A DNA stretch of 37,436 bases from a virus, in IMG/VR virus record IMGVR_UViG_3300024520_000224, positions 1 to 37,436 of that record; one strand, 5' to 3'. A program made the translations under genes and the position numbers. Of this stretch, positions 24,168 to 30,050 are shown piece after piece (position 1 is the stretch's first letter; every line of letters begins with the position of its first letter). The notes below the pieces were generated by a model. The model was not told the origin of the DNA. It did not search any database and was given only the letters and a program-made list of their open reading frames with translations.

Positions 24168-24471
24168 CGTTATCCTTCATCAAAATAATCTTCGTGCCGT
24201 CGTCGCCGACCATGACACCCAGGCCATCGTCGCTGAGATTCTCGAGCACACACTTGTAGATGTTCTTCACAGATTTAACCTGGAAGGCGGCACCTTTCTC
24301 GGACCACATAACGTCGCCGCCATACGGATCGAAATCTGCGCGGTGGCATACGACAGCTCGGCCGCCCATCTTTGCGATGAGTAGATCACGCACAAGCGAG
24401 TTAGTGCGGTGCCCCTTCACGCGGTTCGCCCTGCCAATCGCTGACGGGCTCCGCTTCTTCTTCGATGCCAT
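24160..24471 (-). CDS. Putative PD-(D/E)XK nuclease-like / Holliday-resolvase-like protein
   Basis: A 103-residue basic protein. RVKGHRTNSLVRDLL (about 17-31), GGRAVVCHRADFDPYGGDV and FQVKSVK (about 64-70) follow the order of small archaeal-type resolvases: a KG-rich helix, a conserved arginine region, an aspartate, then E/Q-x-K. The usual acidic residue before x-K is Gln here. Together with the ERF gene upstream it would fit a recombination set. The nuclease call is inference. ATG with AAGGAAAACC upstream. Confidence 0.55.
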   Translation of the reverse strand: MASKKKRSPSAIGRANRVKGHRTNSLVRDLLIAKMGGRAVVCHRADFDPYGGDVMWSEKGAAFQVKSVKNIYKCVLENLSDDGLGVMVGDDGTKIILMKDNDG

Positions 24472-24670
24472 GGTTTTCCTTGACCATTCGAATTAAGAGG
24501 TCGGCGGAACCAATGATTTGTTCATCGGTGCGGTTGCGCTTGGCGAATTGCTCGGCCATGTATTCGTCGGTCATTAGGTCGAAGGGGAGGGGGGGGAGTT
24601 GTGGCGGATTCCCCCCGTATTCGTAGGGGGTGGGTATGTGATTCGCGCAATATGAAGCAAGCCAATTCAT
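24401..24670 (-). CDS. Hypothetical early protein
   Basis: An 89-residue acidic protein starting MNWLASYCANHIPTPYEYGG, with a Pro-rich segment (NPPQLPPLPFDL) and a helical middle. GAGGAG lies 5 bases before the ATG. The last 23 codons overlap the nuclease-like gene in another frame, a long overlap for this operon. No family recognised. Confidence 0.65.
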   Translation of the reverse strand: MNWLASYCANHIPTPYEYGGNPPQLPPLPFDLMTDEYMAEQFAKRNRTDEQIIGSADLLIRMVKENHGIEEEAEPVSDWQGEPREGAPH

Positions 24671-24741
24671 GTCATCTCCTCAATCCTGGGGCGGCGCCAG
24701 GTACCCCCCGGTGACCCGACGCCGCTACCCAGGTGACCGGA

Positions 24742-25212
24742 TCACTCCAAGTGACCGGCCGTTTCGAGTTTCGTTTTGCGCTCCGCGGCGCCTTCCTTCG
24801 TGAACCATTTCTCCCAGGCCAGGAGCCCGGCAACGTCTTTCTTCTCGCGGCCGTTGTTCAGCCACCTCAGGCCGTCGTAATAGTCGTCCGTGACCGTCTC
24901 TGCCTTCTTGCCGAACCAATCAAGATGGCCCCAGCACCTGACCGTCTCGAGCGGCGATGTCCCAGCGAGCGGGTTGCGCGATTGCTTTTGCTCGACCTCG
25001 CGCTCACTCCTACACCGATACCCAACGTGGAGGTCACGGTAGGTGCGCTCGGGGTGCGCCATGTGACAGGTGTCGCACGCGAGGTGAGGGTCACGTTCAA
25101 TCCATAGGTAACCACTCCGGTCGTTACCCTCGAGTACGAGCCGCTCAAAATTGAGATCACCCTGTCGGGAGGCTTGGTTGTACATCTCCACCAGATCGAT
25201 TGTTTCGTTCAT
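24742..25212 (-). CDS. Hypothetical early protein with CxxC motif
   Basis: A 156-residue protein. ACDTCHMAHPERTYRDLHVG holds Cys46 and Cys49, and Cys67 follows, possibly a partial metal site. RCWGHLDWFGKKAETVTDDY (about 91-110) is conserved-looking. AAGGAG precedes the ATG. The gene overlaps the upstream one by 56 bases. Position downstream of the ERF gene suggests an early replication or recombination role, but no enzyme family is recognised. A 71-base gap follows before the next gene. Confidence 0.7.
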   Translation of the reverse strand: MNETIDLVEMYNQASRQGDLNFERLVLEGNDRSGYLWIERDPHLACDTCHMAHPERTYRDLHVGYRCRSEREVEQKQSRNPLAGTSPLETVRCWGHLDWFGKKAETVTDDYYDGLRWLNNGREKKDVAGLLAWEKWFTKEGAAERKTKLETAGHLE

Positions 25213-25639
25213 CGTGATCTCCTTCCAATAAATCGGCGAAATATGAGCGGAGGGAGTCCCTCGTTACGGCTGGGTCATTTAGAATGCGATCCTCACAAAG
25301 CAGATAGGTGAGGGTTGAGCGGTTGCAGAGGGCCATCACGGTGCGCTCGTCGGCCCACGGCGCCACCTCGAACGCGCCAGAGGAGTTATCGAAGAACCGC
25401 CACACCATGGCCATGGCCAGTACGAGCCCGTAGTGATCGACCAGGGTGAAGAGGGCTTTCCTCTCATACATTTTGAACTGGTACTTGATCGGGCCCCACT
25501 TGGACTGATTGACCTCGCCGTACTTGGCCGCCCAGAACTTCTGGAGCTTCGAGACGTTCGCCCAGACAGCCCTCTCGCTGTCGCTCTGGGGGAGCTTCGC
25601 CCTGAGCTTGGCAAGTTGGAGTTGGGTGACCTGGCCCAT
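25157..25639 (-). CDS. Hypothetical protein next to ERF
   Basis: A 160-residue protein with a basic, Trp/Tyr-rich middle (QSKWGPIKYQFKMYERKALF) and a helical hydrophobic segment (YGLVLAMAMVWRFF) that is too polar overall for a clear membrane anchor. The C-terminus is Asp/Arg/Asn-rich. The ATG overlaps the stop of the ERF gene (TAATG), so the two products are probably made together and may work together. Family not recognised. Confidence 0.7.
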   Translation of the reverse strand: MGQVTQLQLAKLRAKLPQSDSERAVWANVSKLQKFWAAKYGEVNQSKWGPIKYQFKMYERKALFTLVDHYGLVLAMAMVWRFFDNSSGAFEVAPWADERTVMALCNRSTLTYLLCEDRILNDPAVTRDSLRSYFADLLEGDHDERNNRSGGDVQPSLPTG

Positions 25640-26358
25640 TACTTCGCCCCCGCCTTCTTGGGCGTACCCGTGGGCGTCATGGCCTCAAGTGCGGCCAATA
25701 GGGCGGCCTTGTTCTCACGGCGAAGGAATTTGGGGTCTTTGACATCGATCTCGACGCAAGCCTGATCGAGCTGATCAAGCGCATACCCCTTGTCGGCTAG
25801 GTAGGTCATGAGATTTTTGAATTCATCTTTAGTGAGGAGGCCGCCCCCAGACTCATCAGATTGAGTCTTCGCGGGGGCGGCTTTCGGGGTCTGCTTCGCC
25901 GGGCCAGGGTTGGCGTCCGGCTTGTGGTCAATATTGTCGCGCTCGGGATTGTTGTTCTGGGGCGTCTCGGCGTCACCCGTCACGAGATTGAAGGTCTCGA
26001 GCGTCGCGTATTTCTTCGCATATGAGTATGCCTTGCCGGGGCCCTTGTCCTGCGGATCGATTCCGTAGCCAAAGAACGCACACGTTACGCGGTCCTCGGG
26101 ATCGTCGATATTGATATAGCTCACCTGAAGATCGACCTCGGTGCGGTTGCCGTCCTGTCCGTGTTCGAGAACGTGATAGATGGCGTTGACGCCGTGCTTG
26201 ACGAGGAGGGGGTGGAGAGCCGCCGTGACGGCGTCGTGGCTGACGAAGGTGTACTGGTTGTTGACTCTCTTGTTCTCTTTCTGGACGTAGTCAAGGTCCG
26301 CCATGATGGCGTTTATGCGTTGGTGGATGTTCAGCTTCTTTTCCTTCTTCTCAGCCAT
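25639..26358 (-). CDS. ERF-family single-strand annealing protein
   Basis: A 239-residue recombination protein of the ERF superfamily. Family marks: an N-terminal helix (NIHQRINAIMADLDYVQKEN), YTFVSHDAVTAALHPLL, and the core YGIDPQDKGPGKAYSYAKKY (about 118-137) followed by a hydrophobic stretch ending TGD. A Pro/Ala/Lys linker and a small C-terminal domain follow. It anneals single strands, helping circularise or recombine phage DNA, and may act with the SSB at 28846. The ATG at 26358 has AAGGAAA upstream and is preferred to the longer frame from 26385. Confidence 0.92.
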   Translation of the reverse strand: MAEKKEKKLNIHQRINAIMADLDYVQKENKRVNNQYTFVSHDAVTAALHPLLVKHGVNAIYHVLEHGQDGNRTEVDLQVSYINIDDPEDRVTCAFFGYGIDPQDKGPGKAYSYAKKYATLETFNLVTGDAETPQNNNPERDNIDHKPDANPGPAKQTPKAAPAKTQSDESGGGLLTKDEFKNLMTYLADKGYALDQLDQACVEIDVKDPKFLRRENKAALLAALEAMTPTGTPKKAGAK

Positions 26359-26584
26359 TCGGATAGTTTCCTTTTCGGGCGGCAACGTATTCCTCGATGT
26401 CGTTGAGCCGGGCCTCGATAGCTTCGAGCCGACGATAAAGTTCGGACCCCTTACGCTTGCGGTCCATCATGTAGGTCTGGAGTTCCTTGACTCGCGCAAA
26501 CAACTCGGCCATCGTGCCGGGCTCTTTCGGCGAGGAGGGGGCTTTCTCGATCGTGTATTTCTTCCCGGCTATAGAATCAGCCAT
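26351..26584 (-). CDS. Small coiled-coil protein upstream of ERF
   Basis: A 77-residue basic and acidic helical protein. KELQTYMMDRKRKGSELYRR and LEAIEARLNDIEEY (about 33-68) form a coiled coil. It overlaps the ERF start by 8 bases and the upstream membrane gene by 16. No known family. Possible accessory to the annealing protein by position. Confidence 0.7.
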   Translation of the reverse strand: MADSIAGKKYTIEKAPSSPKEPGTMAELFARVKELQTYMMDRKRKGSELYRRLEAIEARLNDIEEYVAARKGNYPNG

Positions 26585-26736
26585 GCGTACACTCCCAGCT
26601 CGATGACGAGAATGGCCAAGCAGACGTCAGCGATCAGACCATCCCACCAGGAGTCTTCTTCTAAGTTATGGTCAACTAGATACTCAGTGCCGGCGGGGCT
26701 TTCATTGGCCACGGCAATTCTGATATGTCGTGTCAT
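26569..26736 (-). CDS. Tiny membrane protein, first gene after the leftward promoter
   Basis: A 55-residue protein starting MTRHIRIAVANESPAGTEYL with an acidic middle (EEDSWWDG) and one C-terminal membrane segment (LIADVCLAILVIELGVYAWL). The stop lies within the start of the coiled-coil gene. Only a weak GGGCG precedes the ATG. It is the first open frame after the AT-rich control region, so it should be expressed early. Function unknown. Confidence 0.6.
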   Translation of the reverse strand: MTRHIRIAVANESPAGTEYLVDHNLEEDSWWDGLIADVCLAILVIELGVYAWLIL

Positions 26737-26772
26737 GATATACGCCCATTAAATATAGGGTTTTCGCTTTTG

Positions 26773-26803
26773 ATTATAGTGACCATATTGAAATCCTTGT
26801 GAA
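26773..26803 (-). promoter_or_regulatory. Leftward sigma70-like promoter of the ERF operon
   Basis: On the minus strand a perfect -10 box TATAAT (26773-26778) is preceded by TTCACA (26798-26803) at a long 19-base spacing. The start would lie about 30 bases before the tiny membrane gene. The region 26737-26936 is far more AT-rich than the genes around it and holds no gene. The 11-mer CCTTGTGAAAT (plus strand) occurs at 26795 over the -35 box and again at 26927, so it may be a regulator site. Confidence 0.45.
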
Positions 26804-26936
26804 ATAGGTTGCACATTCGTTATCGATTCGTTGTATATTTGCTATCTTTCGCCACTATATGTTGGGGTTAATCAAACACTTGAGGACACTACATCGTAGA
26901 AGAAGTGATAATATATGATATGTCCCCCTTGTGAAA

Positions 26937-27167
26937 TTATTTATCTAATGGATACCTTTTCCTTGGATACAGCACTTTCGCTTTCGCTCTTCTTTCGTCC
27001 AGCATTTTAATCATTGTCTGGTCCGGTGTCCAGAGTTTTATGGGCTCAACTTGCAGGGCGTAGGCGAGGCGGAAGAGGGTGATGGCGGCCGGGTTCTCGG
27101 TGCCGTTCTCGAGCGTGGAGATAACAGTGGGTCCATTTCTACCATAGGGAATGCACGCGGTCAACAA
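26937..27167 (-). CDS. XRE-like regulator with shortened N-terminus
   Basis: A 76-residue frame whose TVISTLENGTENPAAITLFR is the second half of an XRE-type helix-turn-helix, followed by LAYALQVEPIKLW. Helix 1 and most of helix 2 are missing. The best start is TTG at 27167 or 27164, with no ribosome site, and a stop lies a few codons upstream. The basic tail ends KAKVLYPRKRYPLDK. It may be a leaderless gene, a truncated remnant of a repressor, or use a start I cannot see. It reads out of the operator array at 27181-27242, which suggests autoregulation. Confidence 0.55.
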   Translation of the reverse strand: MLTACIPYGRNGPTVISTLENGTENPAAITLFRLAYALQVEPIKLWTPDQTMIKMLDERRAKAKVLYPRKRYPLDK

Positions 27168-27172
27168 AATAA

Positions 27173-27200
27173 TGTATATAAATTGCTAATATACGTTCAA
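27173..27200 (-). promoter_or_regulatory. Leftward promoter overlapping operator 1
   Basis: Minus-strand TTGAAC (27195-27200), a 16-base spacer and TATACA (27173-27178) make a sigma70-like promoter. The -35 box is the centre of the inverted repeat at 27189-27206, so a bound repressor would block it. The second repeat copy holds the same TTGAAC at 27226-27231 with AT-rich -10 candidates (TATATA at 18 bases), giving possible tandem promoters. Initiation would fall almost on the TTG start of the XRE-like gene. Confidence 0.5.
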
Positions 27201-27242
27201 GTATATATCAGAATTGCTAATATACGTTCAAGTATATATCAG
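27181..27242 (+). repeat. Two tandem 31-bp repeats, each with an 18-bp inverted-repeat operator
   Basis: The 31-base unit at 27181-27211 is repeated exactly at 27212-27242. Each holds ATATACGTTCAAGTATAT (27189-27206 and 27220-27237): 6-bp arms ATATAC/GTATAT around GTTCAA. The centres are 31 bp apart, close to three helical turns, so proteins bound at both would face the same side of DNA. A further GTATAT half-type sequence lies at 27174. This is what a cooperative repressor operator looks like. Confidence 0.85.
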
Positions 27243-27282
27243 AATTGTACTATTGGCATATATGGGTATTATTAATAGAACC

Positions 27283-27325
27283 AAAAAACCCCCACCCCAT
27301 CAGATCGCGGGGCAGGGGGTGGGGG
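27283..27325 (-). terminator. Rho-independent terminator of the leftward XRE operon
   Basis: Read on the minus strand, CCCCCACCCC pairs with GGGGTGGGGG in a perfect 10-bp stem, directly followed by TTTTTT. It lies just after the stop of the gene at 27328-27636 and would separate that operon from the operator and promoter array downstream. No T-run follows on the plus strand, so it acts leftward only. Confidence 0.9.
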
Positions 27326-27327
27326 CG

Positions 27328-27636
27328 TTACAGGTTGGATTCTGCGAGCGCTTCCTTGGCCTGTTCGATGGCCTTAGTGGAACGGGTGTGTGCGAGGAGA
27401 TTGGTCAGCGCGTCGTGGAGACGGCCGGCGGATGCGAGAAGTTTAGCGGTCTCCCAGGCTTCCTCGCCCGTGCCATTTACCTGGGCGATCAGGCCGCGAG
27501 GGGAGACGTTATCGATCACGACGTATGGACAGAGCTCTCTCGGCTCCAGCGTCGAAAGGTCTACGGCTTTCCATATCCCCGGCCGGGTGTACAGATCGGG
27601 TGGCCGGGGGAAATTAGGGTTAGTCTGTTTTGCCAT
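27328..27636 (-). CDS. Hypothetical protein ending the XRE operon
   Basis: A 102-residue protein starting MAKQTNPNFPRPPDLYTRPG, with a beta-like section (CPYVVIDNVSPRGLIAQVNG) and a helical C-terminal half rich in Ala and Leu. No motif recognised. The start lies 17 bases inside the XRE gene, behind GGGAA. It ends three bases before the strong leftward terminator. Confidence 0.7.
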   Translation of the reverse strand: MAKQTNPNFPRPPDLYTRPGIWKAVDLSTLEPRELCPYVVIDNVSPRGLIAQVNGTGEEAWETAKLLASAGRLHDALTNLLAHTRSTKAIEQAKEALAESNL

Positions 27637-27820
27637 TTTCCCAGAGCTCCTTTATGAGGCGGTCGGAAGAGCATCCGAGAGGGGGCGCCAGCTTGAGAAT
27701 GGTGTCGATTGTTGGAAATTGGCTACCCTTCTCGATCCGAATTATTGTCCCTCTTGTTATACCACTCTGATCGGCCAATTCAACCTGGGAGAGGCCGGCT
27801 TCCTCCCTTAATTTTTTCAT
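27620..27820 (-). CDS. XRE-family helix-turn-helix regulator
   Basis: A 66-residue complete XRE/Cro-type DNA-binding protein: REEAGLSQVELADQSGITRG (helices 1-3), TIIRIEKGSQFPTIDTILKL, then a short helix and a charged end. GGAGGTGG precedes the ATG. At this size it has no extra sensing or cleavage domain, so it resembles Cro-like or small plasmid-type regulators more than LexA-like repressors. Candidate targets are the inverted repeats at 27189-27237 and 28571-28589. Its ATG overlaps the previous stop (ATGA). Confidence 0.9.
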   Translation of the reverse strand: MKKLREEAGLSQVELADQSGITRGTIIRIEKGSQFPTIDTILKLAPPLGCSSDRLIKELWENGKTD

Positions 27821-28023
27821 ACCACCTCCACTTCCTTGGGCTCAACGGTCCTGTGATAGGGCTCACCGCCGGGCACGGTGTAGTAGATGTCCGCCCCCTT
27901 GGGGTAGTTGGCCGAAAGCGCCTTGATGAATTCGGCGCTCGCGTTGATGCCCGAGGTGAAGTGCCTGGTCTTGGCCACCTCTCCCCGGTGCTCGATTTTA
28001 AGTGCCCACTGCTCGTCGTACAT
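27817..28023 (-). CDS. Small hypothetical early protein
   Basis: A 68-residue protein, MYDEQWALKIEHRGEVAKTR then a helix and DIYYTVPGGEPYHRTVEP. Mixed alpha/beta with no cysteine, membrane segment or recognised motif. It is coupled on both sides by TAATG and ATGA overlaps, so it is firmly part of the operon with the XRE regulator. Confidence 0.7.
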   Translation of the reverse strand: MYDEQWALKIEHRGEVAKTRHFTSGINASAEFIKALSANYPKGADIYYTVPGGEPYHRTVEPKEVEVV

Positions 28024-28265
28024 TAAAATTCCTCCACGGGTGAAAAGCTCTCGAGTAGATTGCCGAAGCCGACCGAGTAGCTGATGCGCTGGCCGGCGAT
28101 GGCGTCATTGTCGATGACATGGCCTGGGGCGATGAAGCCCGGGAAGCACGAGTCGAGCGCACGGGTCGCGCCGTTCTCGCAGTAGACGGCCTGGCCATCC
28201 TCGAAGCAGAGCAAGCCGAGGCCGCTCGACCACGAGCCGTTAAATCCCTTGATGATTCCTTCCAT
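28023..28265 (-). CDS. Small beta-barrel-like phage/plasmid protein
   Basis: An 80-residue protein. GIIKGFNGSWSSGLGLLCFE, then AVYCENGATRALDSCFPGF and GQRISYSVGFGNLLESFSP, match a small family I remember from phages and plasmids with a cold-shock or SH3-like strand pattern. Function unknown; nucleic acid binding is plausible from the fold pattern only. GGGAGGAG lies ahead of the ATG. It overlaps the next gene by one base. Confidence 0.72.
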   Translation of the reverse strand: MEGIIKGFNGSWSSGLGLLCFEDGQAVYCENGATRALDSCFPGFIAPGHVIDNDAIAGQRISYSVGFGNLLESFSPVEEF

Positions 28266-28343
28266 TTCACTCCTCCCTTTTAATCCCGAGCCGGCGACGC
28301 CCCCGCCCGAAGAAGGGCGCCACCAGCCCGGTGCCCCGAGGGG

Positions 28344-28502
28344 CTAGTAGTTTTCCGCGTCCTCGTCGGGGTCAATCCCGTGGTCCTCGAATACGTCGAG
28401 CGCGACCTGGTACTGCCGGGAAATTTCGAGCGACACCCGGCCACCGGCGAGCCGGCAACAATGAAACGACTGATAGGCTTCTCTGGCTTCGTCTAAGCTC
28501 AT
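28344..28502 (-). CDS. Small hypothetical protein, first gene of the leftward XRE operon
   Basis: A 52-residue protein. The start ATG at 28502 has a strong AGGAGGAA site 7 bases upstream. The longer frame from 28550 does not. It begins MSLDEAREAYQSFHCCRLAG and ends in an acidic helix (DEDAENY). A 78-base gap follows with a short GCCCC/GGGGC stem but no T-run. Function unknown. Confidence 0.65.
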   Translation of the reverse strand: MSLDEAREAYQSFHCCRLAGGRVSLEISRQYQVALDVFEDHGIDPDEDAENY

Positions 28503-28570
28503 TACGATTCCTCCTGGTTGATGTAGCGTCCTCGGTACATAATCTCTCACAATACGTCCGAATCCACAAG

Positions 28571-28589
28571 AATAAAGTACACTTTTATT
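28571..28589 (+). promoter_or_regulatory. Candidate operator in the divergent 28.5-28.6 kb control region
   Basis: AATAAAGTACACTTTTATT is an imperfect inverted repeat (AATAAAGT against AATAAAAGT on the other strand) that touches the -35 box of the rightward promoter. A further half-site ACTTTA lies at 28602-28607 in the promoter spacer. The leftward XRE operon starts on the other side, so a small XRE protein could control both directions here. Confidence 0.45.
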
Positions 28590-28617
28590 GCGGATGATGA
28601 CACTTTACCTGTATAAT
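28588..28617 (+). promoter_or_regulatory. Rightward promoter of the SSB operon
   Basis: TTGCGG (28588-28593), an 18-base spacer and a perfect TATAAT (28612-28617). TG lies directly before the -10 box. The expected start is near 28624, about 36 bases before the GTG at 28661, or almost on the ATG at 28628. It is the best sigma70-like promoter I see on the plus strand. Confidence 0.7.
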
Positions 28618-28660
28618 CGCTCAAATCATGTACTTACGGGTACCAAAAAGGAAAAAATAT

Positions 28661-28843
28661 GTGGGAGAGATAAGGGTAGGAAGGCCCAGCCTGGGCGAAA
28701 AGGCACTCACGCATCGCATCACCGCGGTGTTCTCGGCGCGTGAGGATGAGCTCATTAGGCGGTTCGCCGAGAGCCGCAAAGAGAGGATTGGCGCCGTCGT
28801 GCGTCGCCTCACCATCGGGGAGCTGGTGCTCCCAGGAGAGTGA
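28661..28843 (+). CDS. Small ribbon-helix-helix-like DNA-binding protein
   Basis: A 60-residue basic protein. LTHRITAVFSAREDELIRRF (about 16-35) and ESRKERIGAVVRRLTIGEL resemble a strand followed by two helices, as in ribbon-helix-helix regulators. I chose GTG at 28661 because AAAGGA lies 8 bases upstream. The ATG at 28628 would add 11 basic residues but would sit about 4 bases from the transcript start, making it leaderless. First gene of the rightward operon, so possibly its own regulator. Confidence 0.6.
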   Translation: MGEIRVGRPSLGEKALTHRITAVFSAREDELIRRFAESRKERIGAVVRRLTIGELVLPGE

Positions 28844-28845
28844 AT

Positions 28846-29262
28846 ATGCCGAGTTTAAATAACGTGACCATGATCGGGCACCTGACGCGAGACCCCGAGA
28901 AGAGGTTCTTGCCGAGCGGCACCTCGGTCGTCAATTTCGGGATCGCGGTCAACAGAAAATGGGGCCAGGGCGATCAGCAAAGGGAAGAGGTCTGCTTCAT
29001 CGACATCGCCGTGTTCGGCAAGCCGGGCGATTGGCTGATCGAGAATGGGCAGACCCATAAGGGCACGGCCGTCACCGTGCATGGGTACCTGAAGTTCGAC
29101 ACCTGGGAGGGCACTGACGGCTCGAAGAAGAGTAAGCACTCCATCGTCGCATTCACAGTCGTCCCGGCCGCAGGGAGAGCGCAGGGCTCGAGCGGTGCTG
29201 GTCAGCAGACGGCGCCCCCGACCGGCAACAAGCCCATGACCGACGACGACATCCCCTTCTGA
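28846..29262 (+). CDS. ssb: Single-stranded DNA-binding protein (SSB)
   Basis: A 138-residue SSB. The OB-fold start (NNVTMIGHLTRDPEKRFLPS, then VVNFGIAVNRKW) and the acidic tip DDDIPF at the C-terminus are textbook features. The Gly/Gln/Pro-rich linker is at about 108-130. It covers single strands during replication and recombination, and the tip recruits partner proteins, often host ones. The ATG at 28846 has GGAGAG upstream and is preferred over GTG at 28840. The stop overlaps the HNH gene start (TGATG). Confidence 0.96.
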   Translation: MPSLNNVTMIGHLTRDPEKRFLPSGTSVVNFGIAVNRKWGQGDQQREEVCFIDIAVFGKPGDWLIENGQTHKGTAVTVHGYLKFDTWEGTDGSKKSKHSIVAFTVVPAAGRAQGSSGAGQQTAPPTGNKPMTDDDIPF

Positions 29263-29684
29263 TGGACATGAAGGTGTGTCGTAAATGCGACTGCTTGCTG
29301 CCGCTCGAGGAGTTCTACAGGCACCCCAACAATCGAGATGGACACTTCAGTAAGTGCAAGCCTTGTGTTAGGGAGTACGCACGCGGTCGCTACGACGTTG
29401 ATGTGTGGAGGGAGTATCGAAGCGCTGGCCATGGCAAACGGTCTGCGGAGGGATGCCATAATCGGTGGCGGATGAGTAACCCTGAAAAGATAAGGGCCCA
29501 ACGGACCTTCGCCTATTACATCCGTAAGGGCAAGATCAAGAAGGGCACCCACTGCTCAGAGTGTTATTCCACCAAGTACGTCGAGGCCCACCATGAGGAC
29601 TACTCGAAGCCGCTCGAGGTGGTGTGGCTGTGCAAAAGCTGTCACGGGCTCACCAGGAGGATTGACGAGCCGCTCGCTGTATAA
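29262..29684 (+). CDS. HNH endonuclease-like zinc protein
   Basis: A 140-residue protein with two metal-binding parts. The first has Cys6/Cys9 and Cys32/Cys35 around a PLEEFYRHPNNRDGHFSKC stretch. The second has Cys98/Cys101, then EAHHEDYSKPLEVVWLC (about 108-124) and CH at 127-128, the pattern of phage HNH nucleases. It may be a homing-type endonuclease or a packaging/recombination nuclease. No intron or split gene is visible beside it. Translation is coupled to ssb. Confidence 0.85.
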   Translation: MDMKVCRKCDCLLPLEEFYRHPNNRDGHFSKCKPCVREYARGRYDVDVWREYRSAGHGKRSAEGCHNRWRMSNPEKIRAQRTFAYYIRKGKIKKGTHCSECYSTKYVEAHHEDYSKPLEVVWLCKSCHGLTRRIDEPLAV

Positions 29685-29834
29685 AATTCTCGGGGCGAGG
29701 GGTGGAGTCTAGGAGATCGTCTCCCAGGACCGTGGGGGCGTGAGAAGGGTGGCCAGGTGGTGTTCGGTCAAGCAACCTGGCGTGTAGCCTCGAGAAGATA
29801 TTTCGATCTAGGTCGCCCAATGGAGGAGTAAAAG
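29685..29834 (+). other. Structured gap between the HNH gene and a small gene
   Basis: The 150 bases hold several stems: CTCG/CGAG near 29688, GGAGA-TCG-TCTCC (about 29712-29724) and GCCAGGT paired with ACCTGGC (about 29752-29781). No start with a ribosome site occurs until 29835. It could be a structured leader or small RNA. There is no T-run or tRNA shape. Confidence 0.35.
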
Positions 29835-29972
29835 GTGGACGAAAAACCAACGTATGAGGAGCTCGAGGCCGCCCTGGCACTCGCAGAGAGAAAGTTGAAT
29901 GCGCTGGAAGCGGCCGGCGTGGATAATTGGGAAGGATATGGCGAGGCGATGAGGAGCCTCGAGGAAGAGTAG
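29835..29972 (+). CDS. Tiny coiled-coil phage protein
   Basis: A 45-residue protein starting at GTG with GGAGGAG 9 bases upstream. EELEAALALAERKLNALEAA is a short coiled coil, and GVDNWEGYGEAM follows, an ending I recall from many small phage proteins of unknown role. It is the last gene before the strong terminator at 30004. Confidence 0.75.
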   Translation: MDEKPTYEELEAALALAERKLNALEAAGVDNWEGYGEAMRSLEEE

Positions 29973-30003
29973 GCACAAGCTGTAAAGATAGTCCGAAGGT
30001 GAG

Positions 30004-30050
30004 AAGACCCGTAGGTGAGCACAATAATCGTGCCACTTGCGGGTCTTTTT
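30004..30050 (+). terminator. Strong rho-independent terminator of the SSB operon
   Basis: AAGACCCGTAGGTGAGCAC pairs with GTGCCACTTGCGGGTCTT in an 18-pair stem, with two G-U pairs and one bulged A, around a 7-base loop (AATAATC). TTTTT follows at once. It ends the operon from 28.6 kb and separates it from the control region at 30.05-30.49 kb. Confidence 0.93.

Noticed and set aside
24710-24758. Three GTGACC boxes as origin iterons
   Set aside because: Spacing is uneven (22 and 18 bp), the last lies in a gene, and six-base boxes are short enough for chance in GC-rich sequence.
27245-27811. Long plus-strand frame opposite the XRE operon
   Set aside because: It runs through the terminator and opposite firm, coupled minus-strand genes, with no ribosome site or motif.
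29262-29834. Group I intron carrying the HNH gene
   Set aside because: No gene appears split around it. Both ssb and the following small gene are complete, and no intron core was recognised.
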